The translations under genes and the position numbers were made by a program. Below are positions 42,014-52,857 of a stretch of 64,000 nucleotides of DNA, one piece after another. The first letter of the stretch is position 1. Every line of letters begins with the position of its first letter. The notes below the pieces were generated by a model, which saw only the letters and a program-made list of their open reading frames with translations, had not been told where the DNA came from and searched no databases. The stretch is from the NCBI GenBank assembly GCA_900708905.1, contig CAADRB010000016.1:2218380-2282379 (forward strand), read 5' to 3'. The DNA comes from Hymenolepis diminuta. Lineage: Eukaryota; Platyhelminthes; Cestoda; Cyclophyllidea; Hymenolepididae.

Positions 42014-42072
42014 CTTGTGGATAGTCACAACAGTTTATTAGACAATTTCACTCATTCGACCGGCCTCTACTG

Positions 42073-45000
42073 ATGAAAATTTTGCACCTGACCGTAGCTC
42101 TAATGATTTTGATTGAATTCGGGCTGACATGTGAGTTTTCCATTCGCCTGTTTGATGATGTAACTTTATTACATTTTAGAAGGCTCTTTGGTTTTTGTTG
42201 CAGTTGTGATAAAGGTATATAGATTAGACCATATATAGGAATTTTAAGTTGTTTCTATCTTGAGGGGATTTCAGCTCAGATGTTCAAAGCATAACTAAAT
42301 ATCATTGCAAAGGTTTCTGGATAAGACAATCGGATACATCATTGAACAATATCAAAGTATCTAACAAGTAGATGAAATCCTTAATTTTCAAATGAAATAT
42401 TTTGAATTAGCATAACAAATATATCACAAAAATACTTAACTTAGTTAAATAACTGCAATGTTCTCTCGTTAAATCTTTTACCGAAGCGCCCTTAGAATAC
42501 ACTTTCGATAAAATAAGCTAATGAGTTCACGTATCCTTGTGATTTTGTAAATGCTAAAAATAGGATAGAATTCTTTTGATATTCAAATTACAACTAAAAT
42601 AAGGGTAAATATGGATATGTATGGGTAAAGCATACAGTCGTCTGATTGATTCCAGAGCGTTTAAAGATATTTTATGTTATCTGAAAACGAATGTTAATCT
42701 ATTAATAGGCAAAAATATTTCCTCCAAAAATCTTAGAATTCTCTATTACCCTCAGATAAAGTATATGGAACCAAGCACGAACCTAACGACACCTGTTCAG
42801 TTAAAAACAATACTGCCGGAAGTCGACGTGACTGATTTATAAGCAATAGCGTAGCATCCGGTGATGTGAATATTCAATAAAACTCTTTAATTCTGGTCAA
42901 CAAGCGAAGTTTAGAATTTGAGTTTTCCATTTGAAAATTCCTGCATATCTTTTCCAACCCTAAACGGGGTGATGTTCGGATTTCTTTAGAAGGATTGGAA
43001 TGTTAATTAACCTCAAGAAACTGAGTAGCTTAAAGATGTTATGGGTTTCAAGAATTTTCCTGGAATTTTAACAATTTTATTAAAATATTGTGGTATGATA
43101 TAATAGACCTAATTCTACAGTGTCAAAAAACAAATAGCTTATCTTTAAACAGCTAAAAAATCATTAGTTCGAATATTTCAGGTCTAAAATTAAAAAACCA
43201 ACTGGCATGATTTAAGATGAAAAGGCGGTAAATCTTTAATTAATATTTTTTTGATATTAATCCAGGATTTTACAAGATTTTAACCAGGCGGTTGGTTTCC
43301 AATATTACGTCAGTTAAAGGTCCACTAATGGATGAAATAGAGCACCGAATAGGTGTAGATAATGAAATAGACTATTAAGAGAGTTATTTTTTGAAATCTG
43401 GCAAGAGTGAGTTGTCATTTTGGTTATAAATGATACAGTTCTCCTAGTAATTTTCAAATGCTTCAAAGGCTGATCTCTACCTGTGCGTCTTTATGAGTTC
43501 ATTCTCGCGATATTCACAGCCCGTTGATGAACTGATTTAGCTGAGCAACTGGTCGTCATTTCGATTCTATTTAATCCCCTTACAGCCAGATAGATGGACT
43601 AAGAAGGGAGATTTTGTCAAGGTATATTTGAATTCTGCTTCTACCTTTTTCTACTCATTTAACTATCACATACAATTTAAGAAGGATATTAATTATCATG
43701 TTATTAATTGCTACTTGAAATAATTTAAGTAATATAAATTTTTCATAATTTTATAGCTACTACATCTGCATAAAAACATTTGTGAAATTTATTATTCCGT
43801 TATTTTGATAATTAGATATGCAATTTAAGCAATTGTAAAAGGGGTTATGTATCGTTGGCAAGTACTATTTCCTAATATTAAAGAAAAATTTATGCAAAAT
43901 TTTATATCAATTCATTTCCATTCTGTTCACAGCCCGGTCGGAAGGAGCATTTATTAAGGCCCGTAAGTCGAAAATTTAACAGAAAGCAGCTTTTCAGGTG
44001 TTTATGCACGAATTGCATTTAATTGCGTATTTTCTTAAGACTAAAAACATACACGGAGTTCATTTTTAACTTGATTACGGATGATCAAGGAAAAGTGATC
44101 TTCTATATTGATTTAGACTGCAATATTTACAATCAATATCTGGCTGATTCCATCGATGGTCACTTATATTAAGAATAAATAAATTTAGTTTGAGATACCA
44201 AGAATTAAGTATCTTTTGCTGAAAAAATATTTTCACTGGAATTGTTAAAATAATCAATCGTTTGATAATAGTTGAATATCTTAAATAAAGATATAAATCT
44301 TCAAATAGGCCAATATACGCAAAGTATATAAATCTGAAACTACAATAAAATGTTTTCGAATGCAATTTTTAGAAAAATATGAGAACGAATAGTACATTTT
44401 ACACGAATTACCCATAAGTATGAGATTTTTATGTAATTTCATTAAACGAAAGATTCATTAATGACTTCTTGTTAAAAGGCAATTACCGGCAACATTTTAT
44501 TTGAAAGTTTACCTGGTACTTTGCTATCATAGCATTTTCTTTATCCATTAGCACCAAACAATCCCAGGCGCATAGAATACGGACGTCTTCAGGGAATTAC
44601 CCGTATGACACTTGAGAATTAAAATTTTTATTCTTAGAGAAATTCAGAGTTTATTATTTAGATTATTTGTTGATTTACTAGGATATCTCAAACGATTAGT
44701 AATAAAGCGTATACTACACTTGTAAGGATCTGTAGAGTGAATTAAAACTAAGAAGGTCACGATAAAAACAATGAAATAACAATTTAAGATTAACTAATAT
44801 ATTTGGAATATTTATATTAAGATAATTTAAGAAATTTGTAATGTATATTTTACGTTACGTTTTACGGAGTTTTGATGCATTAACATTATTTGGCAATTAA
44901 ATGTTATTTAAAATGAGCAAAAATCGATTGCTTATAAACTGCCTTAGTTTGTTTAGGAGATTCACTATTACATTTCTGACATCAAATTCTTTTCACATTA

Positions 45001-48000
45001 TTCATTAATATAAGTGAAATATGTCTGGAACATTTAGTAACAATTTGGTGGTTAGGGATTCCATAATTACATAAGCTGTTATTGAAAACTTGCTTCATAA
45101 CTCTTTTACGCGGGTATTCAATTTGATATCAGGAAATTTTGATATTAGGCTAATTTAATTCATGTTGTATGAAAAAAATTCTAAAAGGAACTAAATCTAT
45201 TACTTCTATCTCTTCTATCACTCCAACACCCACGAGTAAACTGTTTTACCTTTATTCCTGTGAGAAATTTAATAAAAGTATTTAAAATTTGTGCCATGGC
45301 ATTGTTTATATATGTGTAAATATGTTTGGATATTTAATGGTTTTATATAAATTCTACAAACAAAGAGATATATTGGTCCATACTTAGCATTTGGGAAGTT
45401 TACTCATAGAGACTCAATTAAACAAAAACCCGCATGATTGATTTTTAAATGATATGAATTTGTACAGGCTATTGCTTAAGAGATTTTTTGGTAGAATTCA
45501 AAAAGTTGGATATATACACACACGTGGATCAGCGAAAACATAATAATTGGAGAATATTTTTTGGCTTCTTAAATTAACAAAAGAGCTTCTCAGCACCATT
45601 TCAGAGTCAAAGTGTCATGATCAATGCCTATCGTTAATATTAGTTACTGTTATCATTACTCTTCACATCAACTGCCAGTGGAGGCTGATTTTCCATTAGT
45701 TTTGTTGGTATTAATGCACAATCTCAAATGCCCTCGTACAATGTAAGCATTCTATTTTGGAAAGGTTTCAAGCAATTTGATGAAGACAGTGAAAACTTCA
45801 GTAGATAGCTCTTCAATTCACTATGTCATAATCAACACTAATTCCCAGAAGACACACCGGAGAGAGGAATTGGCAACACTGAAATGAGGTCCAACGTTGA
45901 AATCATAAGAAGTTAAATGAGGCCTTGCAGATTGTTCGCTAATTCTTTCCCGACCATTATTTTATTGTAAGCGCTTTGCCATATTAAGCGCCATATAATT
46001 GGGAAGTCAAATGTTGTAGGAGATTGGCGACACTGATTTGTGCAAGAAGCACAGAGGTGAGTTAGAAATGCAGCAGTCAGTGTGACCACCTCCGAAGTCA
46101 TGGTGTAGGACACGGTGAGGTAGATGCTCGATGTAATCTGTTAACTCTGATGAACACGAGAGATTTGGAATGCGTTCACATTGTGAGGAGCTCCTGACTA
46201 CCTTCTCTCAAGCTAAGTGCGATGGTGTTTGGACTTTCCTTAGGAGGCCTGGAATGCCTCACATTCACATCCTCCATCTGGGTAGATTGAAAATGTCGCT
46301 AATTGCAATGTAGGATATGATAGGTCTAATGCCACAATGTCAGAAAACGATGAGCTTATCTTTCAACTACCAAAGCATTCATTATTTGAAGTAGTTCGGC
46401 ATTCGAAATGAGGAATCTAACTGAAATGGAATGAGGCGAGAAGGTCATGATCTTTCAAATGGCATCCTATTGATACCGAGACACATAAGACTACTTTGTT
46501 TGAGCCAACTTACTATTGTCCTAGTCAACATAAAATTAATCTTTGGATATTTAACTAGGCGATTAATTCTGAACGTCTTAAATATTATAAGTCTACCAAG
46601 GCATGAAATGGGGCATTAGGTAAAAGTGAATAGTGAGACAATCTCTCAAGGGACTTGTTTTTTGAATTCTGGCACCATTAAGTCGTTTATTACCACATAA
46701 GTAATACAGTAATCCATTTAGTGACCAAACACTCCAATGGTTGACTTTTATGATTTATGATCTGGACGAGTTTAAGCTCGTGATAAGCACAGACTGTTAA
46801 TGAAACATTTTGATAGAAAAATTTTTAAGCCACATTGAGTCAGTTTAAACTGACTCAACTGTTTTTATATTGACTTTTTAAAATAAATATATGTTTATTT
46901 TAACAGATACGATGAACGAAGGGAATTCTCGAGATAAAAATGTAGTTTTTACTATTGATTCGGATGACAGAAATGCTTCTGCAGATTGGAAAAGCAGAAA
47001 TTACTGTAAGAACAACTGTTGAATATTTAAAATAAAACCCTTGAATATGCACATTTAGGTGACATACTTAATGCATCACAACTAAGATTATAAGACTATT
47101 ATTTAAAATTCAAACAAATACGTTATATTTTAACGTTTTAACATGAATTTATATTTCTGCAAATTTCAGTGAATTTTTCGTAAATTCTGATCCAAAATTA
47201 AATAAAATTTACTTGTAGACAAATTAGAAAAAGAAGGCAATGAGGAAAAGGGTATGTTGAAAAAATTCCATTAAATTTTGCATCAGATTATGAAAATATG
47301 CAATATATTCAATATTTTGAAAGAGTTTATACATGTAATCAGGGCCAACCATGAAATCATGAGAAATTAAATGCAGCTCGGCTGATTATTTAAAAATTCT
47401 TCAAAGAGGACTATATTATTGTAAGTGGTATGTAATAATAGGTGGTATAAAGTGCTTAAATGTCATACGAGGTTAAGATGTCTCTTAAATAAAGAACACA
47501 AAGAATATAAAAATGCAATAATAAGGGTGATTGCTTCCAAAGACATACAGCAAGTTTCGAGAGAAATGAAAGGAAAAACATGTCAATTCTGATAAGTAGA
47601 ATAAAAAAGGTAATAAACATGAAATATGTCTCCTTTAAGGCAAGGGACCCTTCGTTATTGGTTTAAAATTTCAGTTTTATCCGATTTGAGCAATCGTTGA
47701 CCTATTCTAAAACTCTCAAGGTCATCGCTTCTAAGTATTCTCTTCCAAATGCTTTAAAATGAAGTAGTGGCAAAAAATAGATTTGAAAATCAATATCCAA
47801 ATAAAGGAAGCACCAACAGCCCCAAGTCATTTTAAAAGCATATAATCACAGTTTCGTTTTCACATTTCAGATGTCTCAAATTCTATTGAAGAATTGTCTA
47901 CAATTAAACGAGAGAAACCGGATGAATTGAAAATGGATAAGAGTATGTCATGTCAAAATTTCACTGCTACAATTACATTCTCTCATATTAAGCCCTGCTT

Positions 48001-49665
48001 TATTTAAATATGCTAACATGAAATTATGTGTGGAAGATAAATTGACCGAGATCATTCTTTCATTCCATTGTTAATAGTCTCAATATCTTCTTTTCAGCCA
48101 GATACGTTGCAATCCAATCAGTTCCATTCGATGAGTCCTACTATGACACTGCAGGTTGTCAGCACCATTTCAGAGTCCAAATGTCATGTTTAAAGCCTAT
48201 CGCTAATATTACTTAGCAATAATTAAATTATTCTTAATCTCTCAAAGATTTCTCCTCCAATATGCTTTTAAATGAATATTTGTCAACAAACAGATTTAAA
48301 AATCAATGTTCAATGTTCAATGCAATTAATGATATTGCAGATATTAATTTTATTGGTGAATTTTCACACATCTTTTTCCTCCAATATTTTAGATGATGAG
48401 TTTCCAATTGAAGTAGACGTGCCGGATATGTTTGACATTGGTAATATTATTTTGCGTAAATCTTCTCTGTTACATCTACATTCTTTTAAGTTAAGCCCTA
48501 TTTTATTTAAATATTTTATCATGAAATTAAGTAAGGGAGAAATTGTTTTCGCGGTGATACTTTTTTTTCCATAGCAAATAGTCGTAATTTAACATATTTC
48601 AATCCTTCTTTTCTCAGCTCCCTGCAAAGATGCAACGCCGACAACATCCGGTGAGTCTTAGCTTTATACAGCAGCGTCTTAGCTCATTTCAAAGTCAGAA
48701 ACGTCGGATTTGAATTCTGTCATTAATGTAAATAACATACTATCATTACCGTTCACATTAGTTGGAATAAAACTGTTATAAGCTCATTTTGCACATTTTA
48801 TTTATTTCTTATTCCGCTCAATTTTGCATCAACACATTTAGACCTTCCAGACTATTTGAATCAGATTGATTCTTGAGGTTAAAGCTTTAAATCACCAAAC
48901 CCATTTTTTCTTGCATCCACTGGTAGAGAAAAACATGCCAATATTAACTAAATTGTTATTGTTTAAAATAATTAAGTGATATTTTTTGAACCTGTTTATT
49001 TGCTTTATTATATTTTAAGTGTTTAATAATTGTTTACTAATTTAATTTCCTCTGTGAAAATCATTTCTTTCTTACCTTACTTTACGTCTTAATGGTGAAT
49101 TTAAATAAATTTATTATTTTCTTACGATAAACTTGATAATCATTATATTTTAAGTAATTAGGTTACTTCTCAATTATATTTAAATTTTTTAACTTTGAAT
49201 GACGACCAGTATCAAGTATTCTTTATGGCTACGTTATGACGCATTTCACAACTACTATCAAATTTATCGTAGATTCGGTTTCAAATCTGTAAATATTGTT
49301 CATTTGTTTTTACTTATAATTTATTTCAGTATAATTTTAAATACATTATAAATAAGTTGAATGTTCATAATACGACATTTTTATCTACTTTTTATATTAC
49401 AAATTCATCTCGAATTTCTGCGATTGTTTCAACAATTTTGTGTCTGACTAGCAGTGTAATTCTGCTTCTTTGAATAACTGTTTACACAAGTTAAAGACTG
49501 CTTTGTTAAGCTCTTTGCAAAATAAACTGCAAATTTAAATAATGTTTGAAAGTATTAAAAATCACTTTCGTTAACATTTAAAACCGTTTTGATATGTTTG
49601 TTTTTTTTTACGGACACTTAAAATCTATCTGTCTTTCCACTCATACAGAACCGAAAGTAGAATAA
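42073..49665 (+). CDS. Micro-exon-type gene: small secreted acidic protein
   Basis: I recognise the architecture, not the protein. Coding exons: 42073-42130 (signal peptide MKILHLTVALMILIEFGLT), 46907-47005 (99 bp), 47219-47251 (33), 47871-47942 (72), 48098-48154 (57), 48393-48440 (48), 48618-48650 (33) and 49649-49665. Every internal exon is a multiple of three and starts and ends in phase 1, so any exon can be skipped without breaking the frame. The result is about 138 residues: a signal peptide, then a hydrophilic chain rich in Asp, Glu and Lys with one N-glycosylation sequon (NAS), a Tyr/acidic part (PFDESYYDTA), EVDVPDMFDI, and a Thr/Pro tail with one Cys, ending EPKVE. Flatworm micro-exon genes (MEGs), described in schistosomes, share the signal exon, symmetric short exons and variable secreted product. 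The donor after 48154 (GTTGTC) is weak. Transcript evidence is lacking. Confidence 0.72.
42204..42842 (+). CDS. Possible alternative short ending of the signal-peptide gene
   Basis: An 11-bp segment 42204-42214 between TTTTTGTTGCAG and GTATAT converts the phase-1 donor at 42130 to phase 0 (adding FVIK). A second segment, 42801-42842, after CACCTGTTCAG, then reads LKTILPEVDVTDL and a TAA, with AATAAA at 42876-42881. The product would be a 36-residue peptide. Its EVDVTDL resembles EVDVPDMFD of the main gene's exon at 48393, suggesting shared origin. The evidence is splice pattern, phase and poly(A) signal only. Alternatively this is the remnant of an older tandem gene copy. Confidence 0.3.
42876..42881 (+). 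terminator. AATAAA poly(A) signal candidate
   Basis: 34 bp after the TAA at 42840-42842; would serve the short alternative product. Confidence 0.35.
42995..43620 (+). repeat. Intron plus exon duplication, copy A
   Basis: Diverged copy of 46250-46930. Matching blocks include ATAGACCTAATTCTACAGTG with GGTCTAATGCCACAATG, GCTTATCTTT, TTTTTTGAAATCTGGCA with TTTTTTGAATTCTGGCA, and GATATTCACAGCCCGTTGATGA with GATAAGCACAGACTGTTAATGA. The copy ends on a splice-bounded segment (43585-43620) that aligns with the start of the main gene's exon at 46907. Confidence 0.65.
43585..43620 (+). CDS. Decayed or alternative micro-exon (paralogue of the 46907 exon)
   Basis: 36 bp between CCCCTTACAG and GTATAT. 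In phase 1, used by all other exons of the gene, it hits a TAG after two codons. In phase 0 it reads PDRWTKKGDFVK. If the acceptor is the CCAG four bases later, phase 1 reads Y-RWTKKGDFVK and leaves in phase 0. Its sequence (AGATAGATGGAC...AGAAGGGA) aligns with AGATACGATGAACGAAGGGA of the 46907 exon. Probably a duplicated exon, possibly no longer used. Confidence 0.25.
43933..43962 (+). CDS. Candidate 30-bp micro-exon
   Basis: Bounded by TTCTGTTCACAG and a consensus GTAAGT donor, 30 bp, and open both in phase 1 (S-RSEGAFIKA) and in phase 0 (PGRKEHLLRP). It would keep the frame of either chain. No protein-level support. Confidence 0.3.
45591..45690 (+). repeat. Intronic repeat, copy 1 of 3
   Basis: Shares CAGCACCATTTCAGAGTC, then a TGTCAT...GCCTATCG-TAATATTA stretch, with 48160-48240. 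Shares TATCATTAC-CTTCACAT with 48680-48765. Confidence 0.7.
45885..46130 (+). repeat. Intronic duplication, copy 1
   Basis: CCAACGTTGAAATCATAAGA and the following AGTTAAATG, GATTGTT-GCTAATTCTT and TATTTTATTGTAAG blocks correspond to 47345-47570 in the same order. Confidence 0.6.
46250..46930 (+). repeat. Intron plus exon duplication, copy B
   Basis: Counterpart of 42995-43620; it leads directly into the 46907-47005 exon, so this segment carried the acceptor and the start of an exon. Confidence 0.65.
46835..46858. promoter_or_regulatory. Perfect 24-bp palindrome with two AP-1-like sites
   Basis: TTGAGTCAGTTT followed exactly by its reverse complement. It holds TGAGTCA (46836-46842) and TGACTCA (46851-46857), both consensus AP-1 (bZIP dimer) sites. 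It lies 48 bp upstream of the 46907 exon and is not present in the duplicated counterpart near 43.5 kb. It could be an intronic enhancer element, a splicing-relevant hairpin, or chance. Confidence 0.6.
47345..47570 (+). repeat. Intronic duplication, copy 2
   Basis: GCCAACCATGAAATCATGAG onward matches 45885-46130, through TATATTATTGTAAG and a CGAGGTTAAGATG/AGAGGTGAGTTAGAAATG block. Lies in the intron between the exons at 47219 and 47871. Confidence 0.6.
48160..48240 (+). repeat. Intronic repeat, copy 2 of 3
   Basis: Begins CAGCACCATTTCAGAGTCCA only five bases after the end of the 48098-48154 exon, so the repeat unit abuts an exon. Matches 45591-45690. Confidence 0.7.
48341..48355 (+). CDS. 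Candidate 15-bp micro-exon
   Basis: ATATTAATTTTATTG lies between ATGATATTGCAG and GTGAAT, is divisible by three and is open in phase 1 (adding D-INFI). If used, the following intron (48356-48392) is only 37 bp, exactly the length of the shortest intron in the protease gene. Confidence 0.3.
48680..48765 (+). repeat. Intronic repeat, copy 3 of 3
   Basis: More diverged: TAGCTCATTTCAAAGTCAGA and TATCATTACCGTTCACATTA match copy 1. It begins about 30 bp after the exon at 48618-48650, the same exon-proximal position as copy 2. Confidence 0.55.
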
Positions 49666-49666
49666 A
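49661..49666 (+). terminator. AATAAA overlapping the stop codon
   Basis: The terminal exon ends GTAGAATAAAG: GTA GAA TAA is the end of the frame, and AATAAA uses the last two bases of the Glu codon, the whole stop codon and one more base. This would leave an extremely short 3' untranslated region. Confidence 0.55.
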
Positions 49667-50894
49667 GTTTTAAGTGTTCCATTCCAACAAAGTTTTCTGA
49701 CCCTTTACTGAATAGTTTTACAACGACAGGCACCTATTCATGTGTCTCTTTCCAGCTATTCTGGTAATACACCCTTAATATACACGATTGATACTTTAAG
49801 GGACAATTGACCCAGTTTAGATGTGTTGAACACTTTGCGTTATTTCAAATTTTAGAATCAAAGTTAAATGGTTCCGTATCATGCATATTCATCTAGTTTC
49901 CTCTGATTCCTATAAATACTAAGTCTATTACGGATCCATCAAAATATGAGGTTAAGATTTTTAAATGCCAGTATTGAAAGTAAGTACATTTTTGAATCGC
50001 GGAAATAAAATGCAAAAGTAATTCAGTTCACCGCCGTTTTTAACAGTCAAATTAAACAAAAAACATCTTAGATACGTTTGTACATAATAATAATAATATA
50101 ATTCGACCAATATTAAAGTTATCGTTGTATTACAATTTAAAACATAGTCATCAAAATAACTTCAAATTATTCATTTAAATTTTGTTTCAAAAGGATTCTG
50201 AGGTCCCCAACTTAGCAAAAGTACAATTTTGAAAGCTTAATCAATATTAGCCACTAACTTGAGATTAGAAAAGCCACAAGGATGAGTAAAACCTCAAAAA
50301 TGTTGGCATTTCTCATAAAGAAAGGTGCTGCTACACTTTGGGAAAAAACTCCTAACTTTAACTTGCGGATCAACAACACATTTTAATCCAAGAGCATGGA
50401 GATTTCCACCATGTTATTTATTAACCGCTTCAGTATATTAACCCTGTTTTAGTTTCATGCTTTATTATACCGACAAATTATTGATCCATCACAAAATTAT
50501 TTTCACACTGGAAAAGGTAAATATCTCAGATGAATAATCAATATTTCGAAATATTTCTATTTGAAAGACGATATATCTGGCCCAATTAGCAAGTCAACAA
50601 ATTGAAAACATCTTTTAACTTTTGAACTATCAACACTTGAAGTACTGAATCATGTCCTTTCATGCAAAAGTGATCAGTCAGGGATACCGCAGGAGATAAT
50701 ACACACGTAAATCGTTATTTTTTATTGGCTAGCTAATCTTTTTGCGTGATTTGCTCGCTCATTTTTACGCCTAAAATCTTGTTATTATAATAAATTTAAT
50801 CCCTATTTAAGCCTCGTTAAGAAATGTTGCTTAATCTCTTTTATTTGTAAATCAAGAACGATGATCTTAATGTGTTTATGTTTTTAAATTCTAG

Positions 50895-51049
50895 TGAAAT
50901 GTGCTTTATTTGAGGCCATGGATTTCGACAAACTGGGACCCGGTCGAAGTCCTGGAATTAAAGTTTGCATGAAGATTAATTTTCTTCTAGCGTTGACACA
51001 AACTAAGATTAAAGTAAATCGAGGTCGCATTATCATTCTGCCCATGTGA
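50895..51049 (+). CDS. Possible alternative last exon or separate terminal exon
   Basis: After a good acceptor (TTTTTAAATTCTAG) the phase-1 frame stays open for 50 codons to a TGA at 51047-51049. It contains MDFDKLGPGRSPGIKVCMK and ends GRIIILPM. Phase 1 is the phase of every donor in the micro-exon-type gene 2.2 kb upstream, so it could be an alternative 3' exon of it. An ATTAAA follows 20-25 bp later. Its basic composition differs from the acidic main product. It may instead belong to another gene or be chance. Confidence 0.3.
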
Positions 51050-52797
51050 TATATGAATATTTAATTTAATTAAACAAATTTTTTATCATTCTCTGAGGTA
51101 TATTTGAGTAAAGAGAAAATTAATTGAAAAGTTTTTGTTAATGAATAAGTCAGCCCAAAAACATGACATTTTGTGAATTAAATTAATTGCCCTGAAAATA
51201 AAATCAGAATATAATTCGTAGAATTTTAAGCTTTTGAAATATTTAAAGCTAGCAGAAAAGATCCTCTGCATTTAAACTCTAATTTCTATGTAATTCCGGA
51301 GAATGGGACCCCACAAATTTCTTTTCAATGAATTCTATTTGCATGAAATATTAGTGACTTTCTTTATTTATTTGTTTTAAATAGGATAAACAGAACATTA
51401 ACGATTTTGAAATCTTTTCCCTCTCAGTGATACCAACTTATAGTCAACTTTTCCATCTTGTTGCATTAAAGGCTGGTTAGAATAAAAGTGTCCTACCGGC
51501 CATATCTTCATCTTATCTTGTGGTAGCTTAAGTAACTTCCCTGTGCTATATTGATTTCCCTTCAATGTAGAACTAATTTTCTTTCTTTATTGTTACTCAT
51601 GTTGGCCAGTTCTCTACTGAATTTGTTCTTTTGACGTTCTTACTACAAAGATTAATGGGAAAAATATATAGATCTATATATGGATCTCATGTCTTTCTTT
51701 CCTTTTCACCGACTGAAAAATCTTGTTGAAGTCTCCAAAGGAACACTTTTTGAATGATTGATTTATCTTTCTCGAAATACTTGGTACAAATATTTAACGA
51801 AACTTTGAGGGATAGCGAACCGTTAAATCACCATCAGAGCAAGATGAGTCTGATAACCTTCAATTTTGACCCCATTTTTATGGAAAGATCTTCCCCTAGC
51901 TCTTAATTGATATATACTACTTCCCCGCTACAGATATTGACCACCCACAATGGCCTAGAATTCAAATGAGACGGGCTCATTTAGCCAGGCAGCACTTTGT
52001 AATCATGAGGTCATGGGTGAGACTTAAGTGCTTATTAGCCTTCTTGTTAACTATGTTAGTGAGGACGTATTGATGCTAAATCGTTACGAAACTGATCGTT
52101 ATTGGCTGTTAATATTGTTGGATAAGCCAAAAAAGAGAGGATGAAATCTGTGTAAGAGGGAAATAATAAGCCTGCATTTTTCATCTGTACTAAATAAGCC
52201 ACCATTAGACGGGAATGAGACATAGTCTGTGAAAAACTATATTAGTATTAAATAACTGAATTGAGCAGAAACTTCTACTAAGTTAAACCACTTTAGAGAA
52301 TGAATTAATAATCAAGGCGCACATATTAGATGTCCTTGTAAAAATTTGAAAGAAAAACGCTTAAGGGCCAATAGAATAAGCGAAAAGGGTAGAAAACTGC
52401 CGTAATAGATGAGCGAATTGTAACAATAAATTTGTAAATAAGAAATAAGGATTAATCAGATATTAATACTCTATAAGCTCATACTGTTTATATTAAGGGA
52501 AACATTCCTCTCCCTCTAAAGGTGTATTTACGAAAACAGCCTGCGATTGTTCAACTTATGTTCTTGTTAGCAATTTATATGTTTACTTAACATTACAATG
52601 TGAGTAAATTTTATAAATTAATGGTCTTATTATTAGTAGCAATACTATATTAAAGCAGAATAATAAGGTTTGATGAGGCCCAAATAGGGCAAAATAATGA
52701 TATTTTGTGTTCATGAGTAAACAGCCTTCCGAGAGTTAATACTAATAATATCATAATATCAATAATGTTTCTAATATTGGTGTCACAAAGTCCAATC

Positions 52798-52857
<60 letters not shown>
